DNA of 64,000 bases from Solanum dulcamara. Its lineage: Eukaryota; Streptophyta; Magnoliopsida; Solanales; Solanaceae. The stretch covers positions 83,853,757-83,917,756 of the forward strand of contig NC_077238.1 in the NCBI RefSeq assembly GCF_947179165.1. The letters run 5' to 3'. The position numbers and the translations under genes were made by a program. Below are positions 51,851-63,975 of the stretch, piece by piece. The number at the start of each line of letters is the position of its first letter. Position 1 is the stretch's first letter. Below the pieces are notes generated by a model. That model saw only the letters and a program-made list of their open reading frames with translations. It ran no database searches and had not been told where the DNA came from.

Positions 51851-52429
51851 AAATGCTCCTAAACCCCTTTATAGCACCTCCTGGTCTACTGGAGTCGTTC
51901 CCCAGGTCGTTACGGACGCTACTATAGAATAATCCAAAAAAATTTGACTCGGACCCCCGGCACCTAAAATATCCGTGGGCTAACACACACGAAAAAGTGG
52001 CAAAATTGCTTAATTCCTATTTTGCCGCCAATAAAATGCTCCTAAACCCCTCTAAAGCGCCGGCGGGACTATTGGAGTCGTTTCCCAGCTCGTTACGGAC
52101 GCTACTATGGAAGAATCAAAGAAATTTTAACCCGAACCCCCGGCACGTAAAAAATCCCTGGGCTAACACACACGAAAAACTTGCAAAATTGCCTAATTCC
52201 TATTGCGTCTCAAATAAAATGCTCCTAAACCACTCTAAAGCGCCGCCGGGGTTACTAGAGTCATTCCCCAGGTCGTTACAGACGCTACTATATAAGAATC
52301 CAAGAAAATTGGACCCGGACCCCCGGCACCTAAAAAATCTGTGGGTTAACACACACGAAAAACTGGCAAAATTGCCTAATTCCTATTGCGTCGGCAATAA
52401 AATGCTCCTAAATCCCTCTATAGTGACGC

Positions 52430-53020
52430 CGGGGCTACTAGAGTCATTCCCCAGGTCGTTACGGACGCTATTATGGAAGAATCCAAGAAAATTAGACCCG
52501 GACCCCCAGCACCTAAAAAATCTGTGGGCTAACACACACGAAAATCTAGCAAACTCGACTAATTCCTATTGCGTCGCCAATAAAATGCTCTTAAACCCCT
52601 CTAAAGAGCCGCCAGGGCTACTGGAGTCGTTCCCCAGTTCGTTACGGACGCTACTATGGAAGAATTCAAGAAAATTCATCCCGCACCCCCAACACCTAAA
52701 AATTCCATGGACTAACATACACGAAAAACTGGCAGAATCGCCTAATTCCTATTGCGTCGCCAATAAAATGCTCCTAAACCCCTCTATAGCACCGCCGGGG
52801 CTACTGGAGTCGTTCCCTAGGTCATTACGGACGCTACTATGGAAGAATCCAAGAAAATTTGACCCGGACCCCGGGCACCTAAAAAATTTGTGGGCTAACA
52901 CACACGAAAAAGTGGCAAAATCGCCTAATTCCTATTGCGTCGCCAATAAAATGCTCCAGAACCACTCTAAATCGCCGTCGGGGCTACTGGAGTCGTTCCC
53001 TTGGTCGTTACGGACGCTAT
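52430..53020 (+). repeat. HOR F3, partial third copy (about 3 monomers)
   Basis: CACCTAAAAATTCCATGGAC with CTAACATACACGAAAAACTG and GGCAGAATCGCC, then the ATGCTCCAGAACCACTC monomer at 52951, repeat F2 (50853-51122) at an offset of 1828-1829, one base off 10 monomers. The array changes family right after, at the truncated monomer ending at 53077. Confidence 0.8.
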
Positions 53021-53077
53021 TATGGAAAAATCCACAAACTGGCAAAATCGCCTAATTCCTATTGCGTCTCCAATAAA
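52951..53077 (+). repeat. Truncated monomer (127 bp, 56-bp deletion) at the F/G boundary
   Basis: AAAAATCCA runs into CAAACTGGCAAAATCGCC, losing the GAAAATTCGACC to CACACACGAA stretch. Phase spacing is 127. It coincides with the switch from F-type to G-type monomers, so it may be the scar of the joining event. Confidence 0.85.
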
Positions 53078-54722
53078 ATGCTCCTATACCCCTCTAAAGC
53101 TCCGCCGGGGCTACTAGAGTCGTTCCCCAGGTCGTTACAGACGCTACTATGGAAGAATCCAAGAAAATTTGACCTGGACCCCCGGCACTTAAAAATCTGT
53201 GGGCTAACACACACAAAAAACTGGTAAAATCTCCTAATTCCTATTGCGTCACCAATAAAATGCTCCTAAACCCCTCTATAGCACCGTTGGGGCTACTGGA
53301 GTCGTTCTCTAGGTTGTTACGGATGCTAATATGGAAGAATTCAAGAAAATTCGACCCGCACCCCCGGCACCTAAAACATCCGTGGGCTAACACACACAAA
53401 AAACTAGCAAAATCGCCTAATTCCTATTGCGTCGCCAATAAAATGCTCTTAAACCCCTCTAAAGCGCTGCCGGGGCTACTAGAGTCGTTCCCCAGGTCGT
53501 TACGGACGCTACTATGGAAGAATCAAAGAAAATTCGACCCGGACCCCCAGTACCTAAAATATCCGTGGGATAACACATACGAAAAAGTGGCAAAATTGCC
53601 TAATTCCTATTGCGCCACCAATAAAATGCTCCTAAACCCCTCTATTGAGCCATCGGGGCTACAAGAGTCGTTCCCCAGGTCTTTACGGATGCTACAATGG
53701 AAGAATCCAAGAAATTTAGACACGTCCTCCCGGAAAGTAAAAAATCTATGGGCTAACACACACGAAACAATTGGCAAAATCGCCTAATTCCTATTGTGTC
53801 GCCAATAAAATGCTTCTAAACCCATCTAAAGCGCTGCCAGGGCTACCGGAGTCGTTCCCCAGGTGGTTACGGATGCTATTGTGGAAGAATCCAAGAAAAT
53901 TTGACCCAGACCCCCGGCACCTAAAAAATCCGTGGGCTAACACACACGTAAAACTGGCAAAATCGCCTAATTCCTATTACGTCGCCAATAAAATGCTCCT
54001 AAACCCCTCTATAGCATCACCGGGGATATTGGAGTCATTCCCCAGATCGTAACGGACGCTACTATGGAAGAATTCAAGAAAATTTGACCCGAACCCCTGG
54101 CACCTAAAAAATTTATGGGTTAACACACACGAAAAACTGGCAAAATCGCCTAATTCCTATTGCGTCGCAAATAAAATGATCCTAAACCCCTCTAAAGCGC
54201 CGCCGGGGCTATTTGACTCATTCCCCAGGTCGATACGGACACTACTCTGCAAGAAATCAAGAAAATTCGACCAAGACCCCGGCATCTAAAAATTCAGTGG
54301 GCTAACACATACAAAAAACTGGCAAAATCAACTAATTCCCACTGCGTCGCCAATAAAATGCTCCTAAACCCCTCTATAGCACCGCCGGGGCTATAGGAGT
54401 CTTTCCCCAAGTCGTTACAGACGCTACTATGGAATTATCCAACAAAATTTATCCCGAACCCCCGGCACCTAAAAAATCCGTGGGTTAACACACACGAAAA
54501 ACTGGCAAAATCGCCTAATTCCTATTACGTCACCAATAAAATGCTCTTAAATCCCTCTATAGCGCCGCTGTGGCCACTAGAGTCGTTCCCCAGGTCTTTA
54601 TGGACGCTACTATGGAAGAATCTAAGAAAATTCGACCCGGACCCCTGGCACCTAAAAAATCTGAGGGTTAACACAGATAAAAAACTGGCAAAATCGCCTA
54701 ATTCCTATTGCGTCTCCAATAA
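53078..54722 (+). repeat. HOR G1, 9 monomers, 1645 bp
   Basis: Units begin with the ATGCTCCTATACCCC monomer at 53078, 54723 and 56370. Order in G1: TATACCCC monomer, CACCGTTGGGG monomer, AATCAAAGAAAATTCGACCC with CCCCCAGTACC, the CTATTGAGCC monomer, the CAGGTGGTTACGG monomer, then CATCACCGGGGATATTGG and three more. Confidence 0.85.
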
Positions 54723-56369
54723 AATGCTACTATACCCCTCTAAAGCTCCGCCGGGGCTACTAGAGTCGTTCCCCAGGTCGTTACAGACGCTACTATGGAA
54801 GAATCCAAGAAAATTTGACCTGGACCCCCGGCACCTAAAAAATCTGTGGGCTAACACACACGAAAAACTGGTAAAATCTCCTAATTCCTATTGCGTCGCC
54901 AATAAAATGCTCCTAAACCCCTCTATAGCACCGTTGGGGCTACTGGAGTCGTTCTCTAGGTCGTTACGGAAGCTTCTATGGAAGAAATCAAGAAAATTCG
55001 ACCCGGACCCCAGCACCTAAAAAATCCATTGGCTAACACACACGAAAAACTAGCAAAATCGCCTAATTCCTATTGCGTCGCCAATAAAATGCTCTTAAAC
55101 CCCTCTAAAGCGTCGCCGGGGCTACTAGAGTCGTCCCCCAGGTCGTTACGGATGCTACTATGGAAGAATCAAAGAAAATTCGACCCGGACCCCCAGTACC
55201 TAAAATATCTGTGGGCTAACATACACGAAAAAGTGGCAAAATTGCCTAATTCCTATTGCGCCACCAATAAAATGCTCCTAAACCCCTCTATAGAGCCGTC
55301 GGGGCTACGAGAGTCGTTCCCCAGGTCGTTACAGATGCTATAATGGAAGAATCCAAGAAATTTAGACACGGCCTCTTGGAAATTAAAAAATCCGTGGGCT
55401 AACACACACGAAAAACTTGCAAAATCGCCTAATTCCTATTGTGTCGCCAATAAAATGCTTTTGAACCCCTCCAAAGAGCCACCGGGACTATTGGAGTCGT
55501 TCCCTAGGTCGTTACGGATGCTACTATGTAAGAATCCAAGAATATTTGACATGAACCCCCGGCACCTAAAAAATCTGTGGGTTAACACACACGAAAAACT
55601 GGTAAAATTGTCTAATTCCTATTGCGTTGCCAATAAAATACTCCAAAATCCCTCTATAGCGCTGCCGGGGCTACTGGAGTCGTTCCCTAGGTCGTTATAG
55701 ATGCTACTATTGAAGAATCTAAGAAAATTCGACCCGGACCCCCGGTACCGAAAACATCCGTAGGCTAACACACACGAAAAACTGGCAAAATCGCCTAATT
55801 CCTATTGCGTCGCCAATAAAATGCTCCTAAACCCCTCTATAGCATCGACGGGGATATTAGAGTCATTCCCCAAGTCGTTACGGACGCTACTATGGAAGAT
55901 TCCAAGAAAATTTGACTCGAACCCCTAGCACCTAAAAAATCTGTGGGTTAACACACACGAAAAACTAGCAAAATCGCCTAATTTCTATTACGTCGCCAAT
56001 AAAATGCTCCTAAATCTTTCTATAGCACCACTGGGGCTACTGGAGTCGTTCCCCAGGTCGTTATGGATGCTACTATGGAAGAATCCAAGAAAATTCGACC
56101 CGGACCCCTGGCACATAAAAATTCTGTGGGTTAACACACACGAAAAACTGGCAAAATTGCCTAATTCCTATTGCGTCTCCAATAAAATGCTCCTAAATCT
56201 TTCTATAGCACCGCTGGGGCTACTGGAGTCGTTCCCCAGGTCTTTATGGACGCTACTATGGAAGAATGCAAGAAAATTTGACCTGGACGCCCGGCACCTA
56301 AAAAATCTGTGGGTTAACACACAAGAAAAACTGGCAAAATAGCCTAATTCCTATTGCGTCTCCAATAAA
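54723..56369 (+). repeat. HOR G2, 9 monomers, exactly 1647 bp
   Basis: Same start monomer and order as G1, with CCCAGTACC at about 55193 (1646 from G1). 1647 is exactly 9 x 183. The last two monomers (56004 and 56187) share CTAAATCTTTCTATAGCACC and look like a fresh single-monomer duplication. Confidence 0.85.
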
Positions 56370-57840
56370 ATGCTCCTATACCCCTCTAAAGCGCCGCCGG
56401 GGCTATTAGAGTCATTCCACAGGTCGTTACGGAAGCTACTATGGAAGAATCTAAGAAAATTTGACCCGCACCCCCGGCACCTAAAAAATCTGTGGGCTAA
56501 CACACACGAAAAACTAGCAAAATCGCCTAATTCCTATTGCGTCGCCAAGAAAATACTCTTAAACCCTTCTAAAGCGCCGCCGGGGCTACTAGAGTCGTTC
56601 CCCAGGTCGTTACGGACGCTACTATGGAAGAATCAAAGAAATTTCGACCCGGACCCCCAGTACCTAAAATATCCGTGGGCTAACACACACGAAAAAGTGG
56701 CAAAATTGCCTAATTCCTATTGCTCCACCAATAAAATGCTCCTAAACCCCTCTATAGAGCCGTCGTGGCTACGGGAGTCGTTCCCCAAGTCGTTACGGAT
56801 GCTACAATGGAAGAATCCAAGAAATTTAGACACGGCCTCCCGGAGAGTAAAAAATCCATGGGCTAACACACACGAAAAACTTGCAAAATCGCCTAATTCC
56901 TATTGTGTCGCCAATAAAATGCTCCTGAACCCCTCCAAAGCGCCACCGGGGCTATTGGAGTCGTTCCCTAGGTCGTTACGGATGCTACTATGTACGAATC
57001 CAAGAATATTTGACCCGAACCCCCGGCACCTAAAAATCTGTGGGTTAACACACACGAAAAACTGTCAAAATTGCCTAATTCCTATTGCGTCGCCAATAAA
57101 ATGCTCCTAAATCCCTCTATAGCGCCGCCGGGGCTACTGGAGTCGTTCCCCAGGTCGTTTTGGACGCTACTATTGAAGAATCCAAGAAAATTCGACCCAT
57201 ACCCCCGGCACCGAAAAAATCCATAGGCTAACACACACGAAAAACTGGCAAAATCGCCTAATTTCTACTGTATCTCCAATAAAATGCTCCTAAGCCCCTC
57301 TAAAGCGCCGTCGGGGCTACTATAGTCGTTCTCCAGGTTGTTATGGATGCTAAAATGGAAGAATCCTAGAAAATTTGACCCGGACCCCCGGCACCTAAAA
57401 AATCTGTGGGCTAACACACACGAAAAGCTGGCAAAATCGCCTAATTCTATTGCGTCGCAAATAAAATGATCCTAAACCCCTCTAAAGCGCCGTCGGAGCT
57501 ACTGTAGTCGTTCCCCAGTTCGTTACGGACGCTTATATGGAAAAATCCAAGAAATTTTGACCCGGACCCCGGCACCTAAAAGATCCGTGGGCTAATACAC
57601 ACGAAAAAACTGGCAAAATTGCCTAATTCCTATTGCGTCGCAAATAAAATGCTCCTAAACCCCTATATAGCATCGCCAGGGCTATTGGAGTCGTTCCCCA
57701 GGTCGTTTTGGACGCTACTATGGAAAAATCCAAGAAAATTCGACCCGGACCCCCGGCACCTAAGAAATCCGTGGTCTAACACACACAAAAAACTTGCAAA
57801 ATCGCCTAATCCTATTGCATCGCCAATAAAATGCTCCTGA
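56370..57840 (+). repeat. HOR G3, one monomer lost, grading into E-like monomers
   Basis: Starts like G1 and G2, but the CACCGTTGGGG monomer is absent. Later marks are therefore 1464 (8 x 183) rather than 1647 after G2: 55162 matches 56626 and 55455 matches 56919. From about 57.4 kb it passes into monomers of E type (CATCGCCAGGGCTATTGG, CGTTTTGGACGC, AAGAAATCCGTGG). Confidence 0.8.
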
Positions 57841-58822
57841 ACCACTCTAAAGCGCCGCCGGGGCTACTAGAGTCGTTCCCCAGGTCGTTACAGACGCTAC
57901 TACAGAAGAATCTAAGAAAATTTGACCCGAACCCCCGGCACCTAAAAAATTCGTGGGTTAACATACACGAAAAAACTGGCAAAATCGCCTAATTTCTATT
58001 GCATCGCCAATAAAATGCTCCTAAATCCCTCTATAGCGCCGCCGGGGCTACTGGAGTCGTTTCCCAGGTCGTTACGGACGCTACTATAGACGAATCCAAG
58101 AAAATTTGACCCGGACCCCTGGCACCTAAAAAATCCATGGGCTAACACACACTAAAAATAGGCAAAATCGCCTAAATCCTATTGCGTCTCCAATAAAATG
58201 CTCCTAAACCCCTCTATAGCACCGCCGGGGCTGCTGGAGTCGTTCCCAGGTCGTTACGGACGCTACTATGGAAGAATCTTAGAAAATTCGACCCAGACCC
58301 CCGACACCTAAAAAATCCGCGGGCTAACACACACAAAAAACTAGCAAAATCGCCTAATTCCTATTGCGTCTCCAATAAAATGCTCCTAAACCACTCTAAA
58401 GCGCCGCCGGGGCTACTGGAGTTGTTCCCCAGGTCGTTACGGATACTACTACGGAAGAATCCAAGAAAATTCGATCCGAACCTTTGACACCTAAAAAATC
58501 CGTGGACTAACACATACGAAACACTCGCAAAATTGCCTAATTCCTATTGCGTCACTAATAAAATGCTCCTAAACCCATCTATAGCGCCGCCGGGGCTACT
58601 GGATTCTTTCCCCAGGTTGTTACGGATGCTACTATGGAAGAATCAAAGAAAATTCGACCCGAACCCCTGGCACCTAAAAAATCCGTGGGCTAGAACACAC
58701 GAAAAACTAGCAAAATCGCCTAATTCGTATTGCGTCGCCAATAAAATGCTTCATAACCCCTCTAAAGAGCCTCCAGGGCTACTGATGTCGTTCCCCAGGT
58801 CGTTACGGACGCTACTATGGAA

Positions 58823-59554
58823 GAATCAAGGAAATTTCGACCCGCACCCCCAACACCTAAAAAATCTGTGGGCTAACACACACGAAAAACTGGCAAAATC
58901 ATCGAATTCCTATTGCGTCGCCAATAAAATGCTCTTAAACCCCTCTAAAGAGCCGGCAAGGCTACTGGAGTCGTTCCCCAGGTCGTTACGGAAGCTACTA
59001 TGGAAGAATCCAAGAAAATTTGACCCGGACCTCCGGCACCTAAAAACTCTGTGGGCTAACACACACGAAAAACTGGCAAAATCGCCTAATTCCTATTGCA
59101 TCGCCAATAAAATGCTCCTAAACCCCTATATAGCACCACCGGGGCTATTGGAGTCGTTCCCCAGGTCGTTACGGACGCTACTATGGAAGAATCAAGGAAA
59201 TTTCGACCCGCAACCCCAACACTTAAAAAATCTATGGGCTAACACACACGAAAAACTAGCAAAATCGTCTAATGTTTATTGCGTCGCCAATAAAATGCTC
59301 CTAAACCCCTCTAAAGATCCGCCAGGGCTACTGGAGTCGTTCCCAGGTCGTTACGGAAGCTACTATGGAAGAATCCAAGAAAATTTGACCGGGACCTCCG
59401 GCACCTAAAAACTCTGTGGGCTAACACACACGAAAAACTGGCAAAATCGCCTAATTCCTATTACATCGCCAATAAAATGCTCCTAAACCCCTCTAAAGCA
59501 CCGCCGGGGCTACTGGAGTCGTTCCCCAGGTCGTTACGGACGCTACTATGTAAG
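58823..59554 (+). repeat. Dimer HOR: 366-bp unit repeated twice
   Basis: GAATCAAGGAAATTTCGACC occurs at 58823 and 59189, exactly 366 apart (2 x 183). GGACCTCCGGCACC with AAAACTCTGTGGG occurs near 59029 and 59393. A third GTCTAATGTTTATTGCGTCG near 59630 repeats that near 59267. A fresh two-monomer duplication is the simplest reading. Confidence 0.8.
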
Positions 59555-62220
59555 AATGCAAGAAAATTTGACTCGTACCCCCAGCACCTAAAAAATCCAT
59601 GGCTAACACGAACGAAAAACTGGCAAAATCGTCTAATGTTTATTGCGTCGCCAATAAAATACTCTTAAACCCCTCTAAAGATCCGCCGGGGCTACTGGAG
59701 TCATTCCCTAGGTTGTTACAGATGCTACTATGGAAGAATCCAAGAAAGTTTGACCCGGACCCCCGGCACCTAAAATATCTGTGGGCTAACTCACACGAAA
59801 AAGTGGCAAAATTGCCTAATTCCTATTGCGCCGCTAATAAAATGCTCCTAAACCCCTCTATAGCGTCGTCGGGGCTACTGGAGCCGTTCCCCAGGTCGTG
59901 ACGGATGCTACAAATGGAAGAATCCAAGAAATTTAGAAATGGCCCCCCGGCACGTAAAAAATCCATGGGCTAACACACACGAAAAACTCGCAAAATTGCC
60001 TAATTCCTATTGCGTCTCAAATAAAATGCTCCTAAATCCCTCTAAAGCACCGCCGGGGCTACTGGAGTCATTCCCCTGGTCATTACGGATGCTACTATGG
60101 AAGAAATCAAGAAAATTCAAACTGCACCTCGGGCACCTAAAAAATCCGTTGGCAAACACACACAAAAAACTTGCAAAATCGCCTAATTCCTATTGCATCG
60201 ATAATAAAATGCGCCTGAACCCCTCTAAAGTGCCGTCGGGGCTACTGGAGTCGTTCCCTAGGTTGTTATGGATGCTACTAAGGAAGAATCAAGGAAAATA
60301 TGACCCGAACCCCCGGCACCTAAAAATTCTGTGCGTTAACACACACGAAAAACTGACAAAATCGCCTAATTCCTATTGTGTCGCCAATAAAATGCTCATA
60401 AACCCCTCTATAGCGCCGCCGGGTCTACTAGAGTCGTTCTCCAGGTCGTTACGGACGCTATTATGGAAGAATCCAAGAAAATTCGACCCGGTCCCCCAGC
60501 ACCTAAAAAATCCGTGGGCTAACACACACGAAAAACTGACAAAATTGCCTAATTCCTATTGCGTCGCCAATAAAATGCTCCTAAGCCCCTCTAAAGCACC
60601 GTCGGGGCTACTGGAGTCGTTCCCCAGGTCGTTACGGATACTACTATGGAAGAATCCAAGAAAATTCGACCCAGACCCCCGACACCCAAAATATTTATAG
60701 GCTAACACACCTGAAAAACTGGCAAAATAGCCTAATTCCTATTGCGTCTCCAATAAAATGCTCCTATACCCCTCTAAAGTGCCGCCGGGGCTACTGGAGT
60801 CGTTCCTCAGGTCATTACGGACGCTACTATGGAAGAATTCAAGAAAATTCGACCCAGACCCCCGGCACCTAAAAATTCAGTGGGCTAACACACACGAAAA
60901 ACTGTCAAAATCGCTTAATTCCCATTGCGTCGCCAATAAAATGCTCATAAACCACTCTATAGCACCGCCGGGGCTACTGGAGTCTTTCCCCAGGTCGTTA
61001 CGGATGCTACTATGGAAGAATCCAAGAAAATTTGACCCGAACTCCCGGCACCTAAAAAATCCATGGGTTAACACACACGAAAAACTGGCAAAATCACCTA
61101 ATTCCTATTACGTCGCCAATTAAATGCTCCTAAATCTCTCTATAGGGCCGCCGGGGCTATTGGAGTCGTTCCCCAGGTCGTTGCGGACGCTACTATGGAA
61201 GAATCTTAGAAAATTCGACCCAGACCCCCGGCACCTAAAAAATCTGTGGGCTAACACACACGAAAAACTGGCAAAATCGTTTAATTCCTATGGCATCTCC
61301 AATAAAATGCTCCTATACCTCTCGAAAGCGCCGCCGGGGCTACTGGAGTCATTCCCCAGGTCATTACGGACGCTACTATGGAAGAATCCAAGAAAATTTG
61401 ACCCGAACCCCCGGCATCTAAAATATCTGTGGGCTAACACACACGAAAAACTGTCAAAATCGCCTAATTCCTATTGTGTCTCCAATAAAATGCTCCTATA
61501 CCCCTCTAAAGCGACGCCAGGGCTACTGGAGTCGTTCCACAGGTCGTTACGGACGCTACTATGGAAGAATCCAAGAAAATTTGACCCGCACCCCCGGCAC
61601 CTAAAAATCCGATGGCTAACACACACGAAAAACTAGCAAAATCGCCTAATTCCAATTGCTTCGCCAATAAAATGCTCCTGAATACTTCTAAAGCACCGCC
61701 GGAGCTACTGGAGTCGTTCCCTACGTCGTTACGAACGCTACTATGGAAGAATCCATGAAAATATGTCCCGAACCCTCGGCACCTAAAAAATCCGAGGGTT
61801 AACACATACGAAAAACTAGCAAAATCGCCTAACTCCTATTGCGTCGCCAATAAAATACTCCTAAACCCCTATACAGCGTCGCCGGGGCTACTGGAGTCCT
61901 TCCCCAGGTCGTTAAGGACGCTACTATGGAAGAATATAAGAAAATTCGACCCGGACCCCCGACACCTAAAAAATCTGTGGGCTAACACACACAAAAAACT
62001 GGCAAAATCGCCTAATTCCTAGTATGTCGCTAATAAAATGCTTCTAAGCCCCTCTAAAGCGCCTCCGGGGCTACTCTAGTCGTTCCCCAGGTCGTTACGG
62101 ACGCTACTATGGAAAAATCCAAGAAAAGTTGACCCGGACCCCCGGCACCTACAAAATCTGTGGGTTAACACACACGAAAAACTGGCAAAATCACCTAATT
62201 CCTATTACGTCGCCAATTAA

Positions 62221-62350
62221 ATGCTCCTAAATCTCTCTATAGGGCCGCCGGGGCTATTGGAGTCGTTCCCCAGGTCGTTACGGACGCTACTATGGAAGAA
62301 TCTTAGAAAAACTGGCAAAATAGCCTAATTCCTATTGCGTCGCCAATAAA
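62221..62350 (+). repeat. Truncated monomer (130 bp, 53-bp deletion)
   Basis: AGAATCTTAGAAAA runs straight into ACTGGCAAAATAGCC. The shared AAAA at both ends (AGAAAATTCG and CGAAAAACTGG) suggests a slippage or microhomology deletion. Spacing to the next ATG is 130. A related full-length monomer with the same AATCTTAGAAAATTCGACCC is at 61200. Confidence 0.9.
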
Positions 62351-62879
62351 ATGCTCCTAAACCACTCTAAAGCACCGCCGGGGCTATTGGAGTCGTTCTC
62401 CAGGTCGTAACGGACGCTACTATGGAAGAATCCAAGAAAATTTGACCCGAACCCCCGGCACCTAAAAAATTCGTGGGTTAACACACACGAAAAACTGGCA
62501 AAATCGCCTAATTCCTATTGCGTCGCCAATAAAATGCTCCTTAACCACTCTATAGCACCACCGGGGCTACTCGAGTCGTTCCCTAGGTCATTACGTATGC
62601 TACTATTGAAGAATCCAATAAAATTTGACCCGTACCCCCGGCATCTAAAAAATCCGTGGGCTAACACACACGAAAATCTGGCTAAATCGCCTAATTCCTA
62701 TTGTGTCTCAAATAAAATGCTCCTAAACCCCTCTTAAGTGCTGCCGGAGTTACTGGAGTCGTTCCCCAGGTCATAACGGACGCTACTATGGAAGAAATCA
62801 AGAAAATTCGACCCGTACCTCCGGCACCTAAAAAATCTGTGGGCTAGCACACACGAAAAACTTGCAAAATCGCCTAATT

Positions 62880-63975
62880 TCTATTGCGTCGCCAATAAAA
62901 TGCTCCTAAACCCCTTTAAAACGTTGTCGGGGGTACTGGAGTCGTTCCCCAGGTCGTTACGGATGCTACTATGGAATAATCCAAGAAAATTCAACCCGGA
63001 CCCCCAACACCTAAAATATCCGTGGGCTAACATACGAAAAAGTGGCAAAATTGCCTAATTCCTATTGCGTCGCCAATAAAATGCTCCTAAACCCCTATAT
63101 AGCATCGCCGGGGCTATTGGATTCGTTCCCCAGGTCGTTTTGGACGCTACTATGGAAGAATCCAAGAAAATTCGACCCGAACCCCCGGCATCTAAGAAAT
63201 CCGTGGGCTAACACACACAAAAAATTTGCAAAATCGCCTAATCCTATTGCATCGCCAATAAAATGCTCCAAAACCTCTCTAAAGCGCTGCCGGGGCTACT
63301 AGAGTCGTTCCCCAGGTCGTTACGGACGATACTATTGAAGAATCCAAGAAAATTTGACCCAAACCTCCTGCACCTAAAAAATCCGTGGGTTAACACACAT
63401 GAAAAACTGTCAAAATCGCCTAGTTCCTATTGCGTCGCCAATAAAATCCTCCTAAACCCCTCTAAAGCGTTGTCGGGGGTATTGGAGTCGTTCCCCAGGT
63501 CGTTACGGATTCTACTACGAAATAATCCAAAAATATTCAACCCGGACCCCCGACACTTAAAATATCCGTGGGCTAACACACGAAAAAGTGGCAAAATTGC
63601 CTATTCCTATTGCGTCGCCAATAAAATGCTCCTAAACCCCTATATAGCATCGCCAGGGCTAGTGGAGTCGTTCCCCAGGTCGTTTTGGAAGCTACTATCG
63701 AAGAATCCCAGAAAATTCGACCCGAACCCCCAGCACCTAAGAAATCCGTGGGCTAACACACACAAAAAACTTGCAAAATCGCCTAACCCTATTGCATCGC
63801 CAATAAAATGCTCCAAAACCTCTCTATAGCGCTGCCGGGGCTACTGGAGTCGTTCCCCAGGTTGTTACGGACGCTACTATTGAAGAATGGAAGAAAAATT
63901 GGCCCGTACCCCCGGCACCTAAAAAATTCGCGGGCTAACACACACAAAAAACTGGCAAAATAGCCTAATTACTAT
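62880..63975 (+). repeat. Trimer HOR: about 546-bp unit, one full and one near-full copy
   Basis: The ATGCTCCTAAACCCCTATAT monomer is at 63081 and 63626, 545 apart (3 x 183 minus 4). Each is preceded by a TTGTCGGGGGTA monomer (near 62932 and 63470) and followed by a CCTAACCC/CCTAATCC monomer with CCAAAACCTCTC. Both copies have the shortened TAACATACGAAAAAGTGG or TAACACACGAAAAAGTGG. Confidence 0.8.

Noticed and set aside
51997..53055. 352-codon ORF as a gene
   Set aside because: It is the same 61-residue unit read through about six satellite monomers and ends at a deletion scar at the F/G boundary.
58533..59408. 291-codon ORF as a gene
   Set aside because: Satellite read-through; it stops where a one-base C-run loss shifts the frame.
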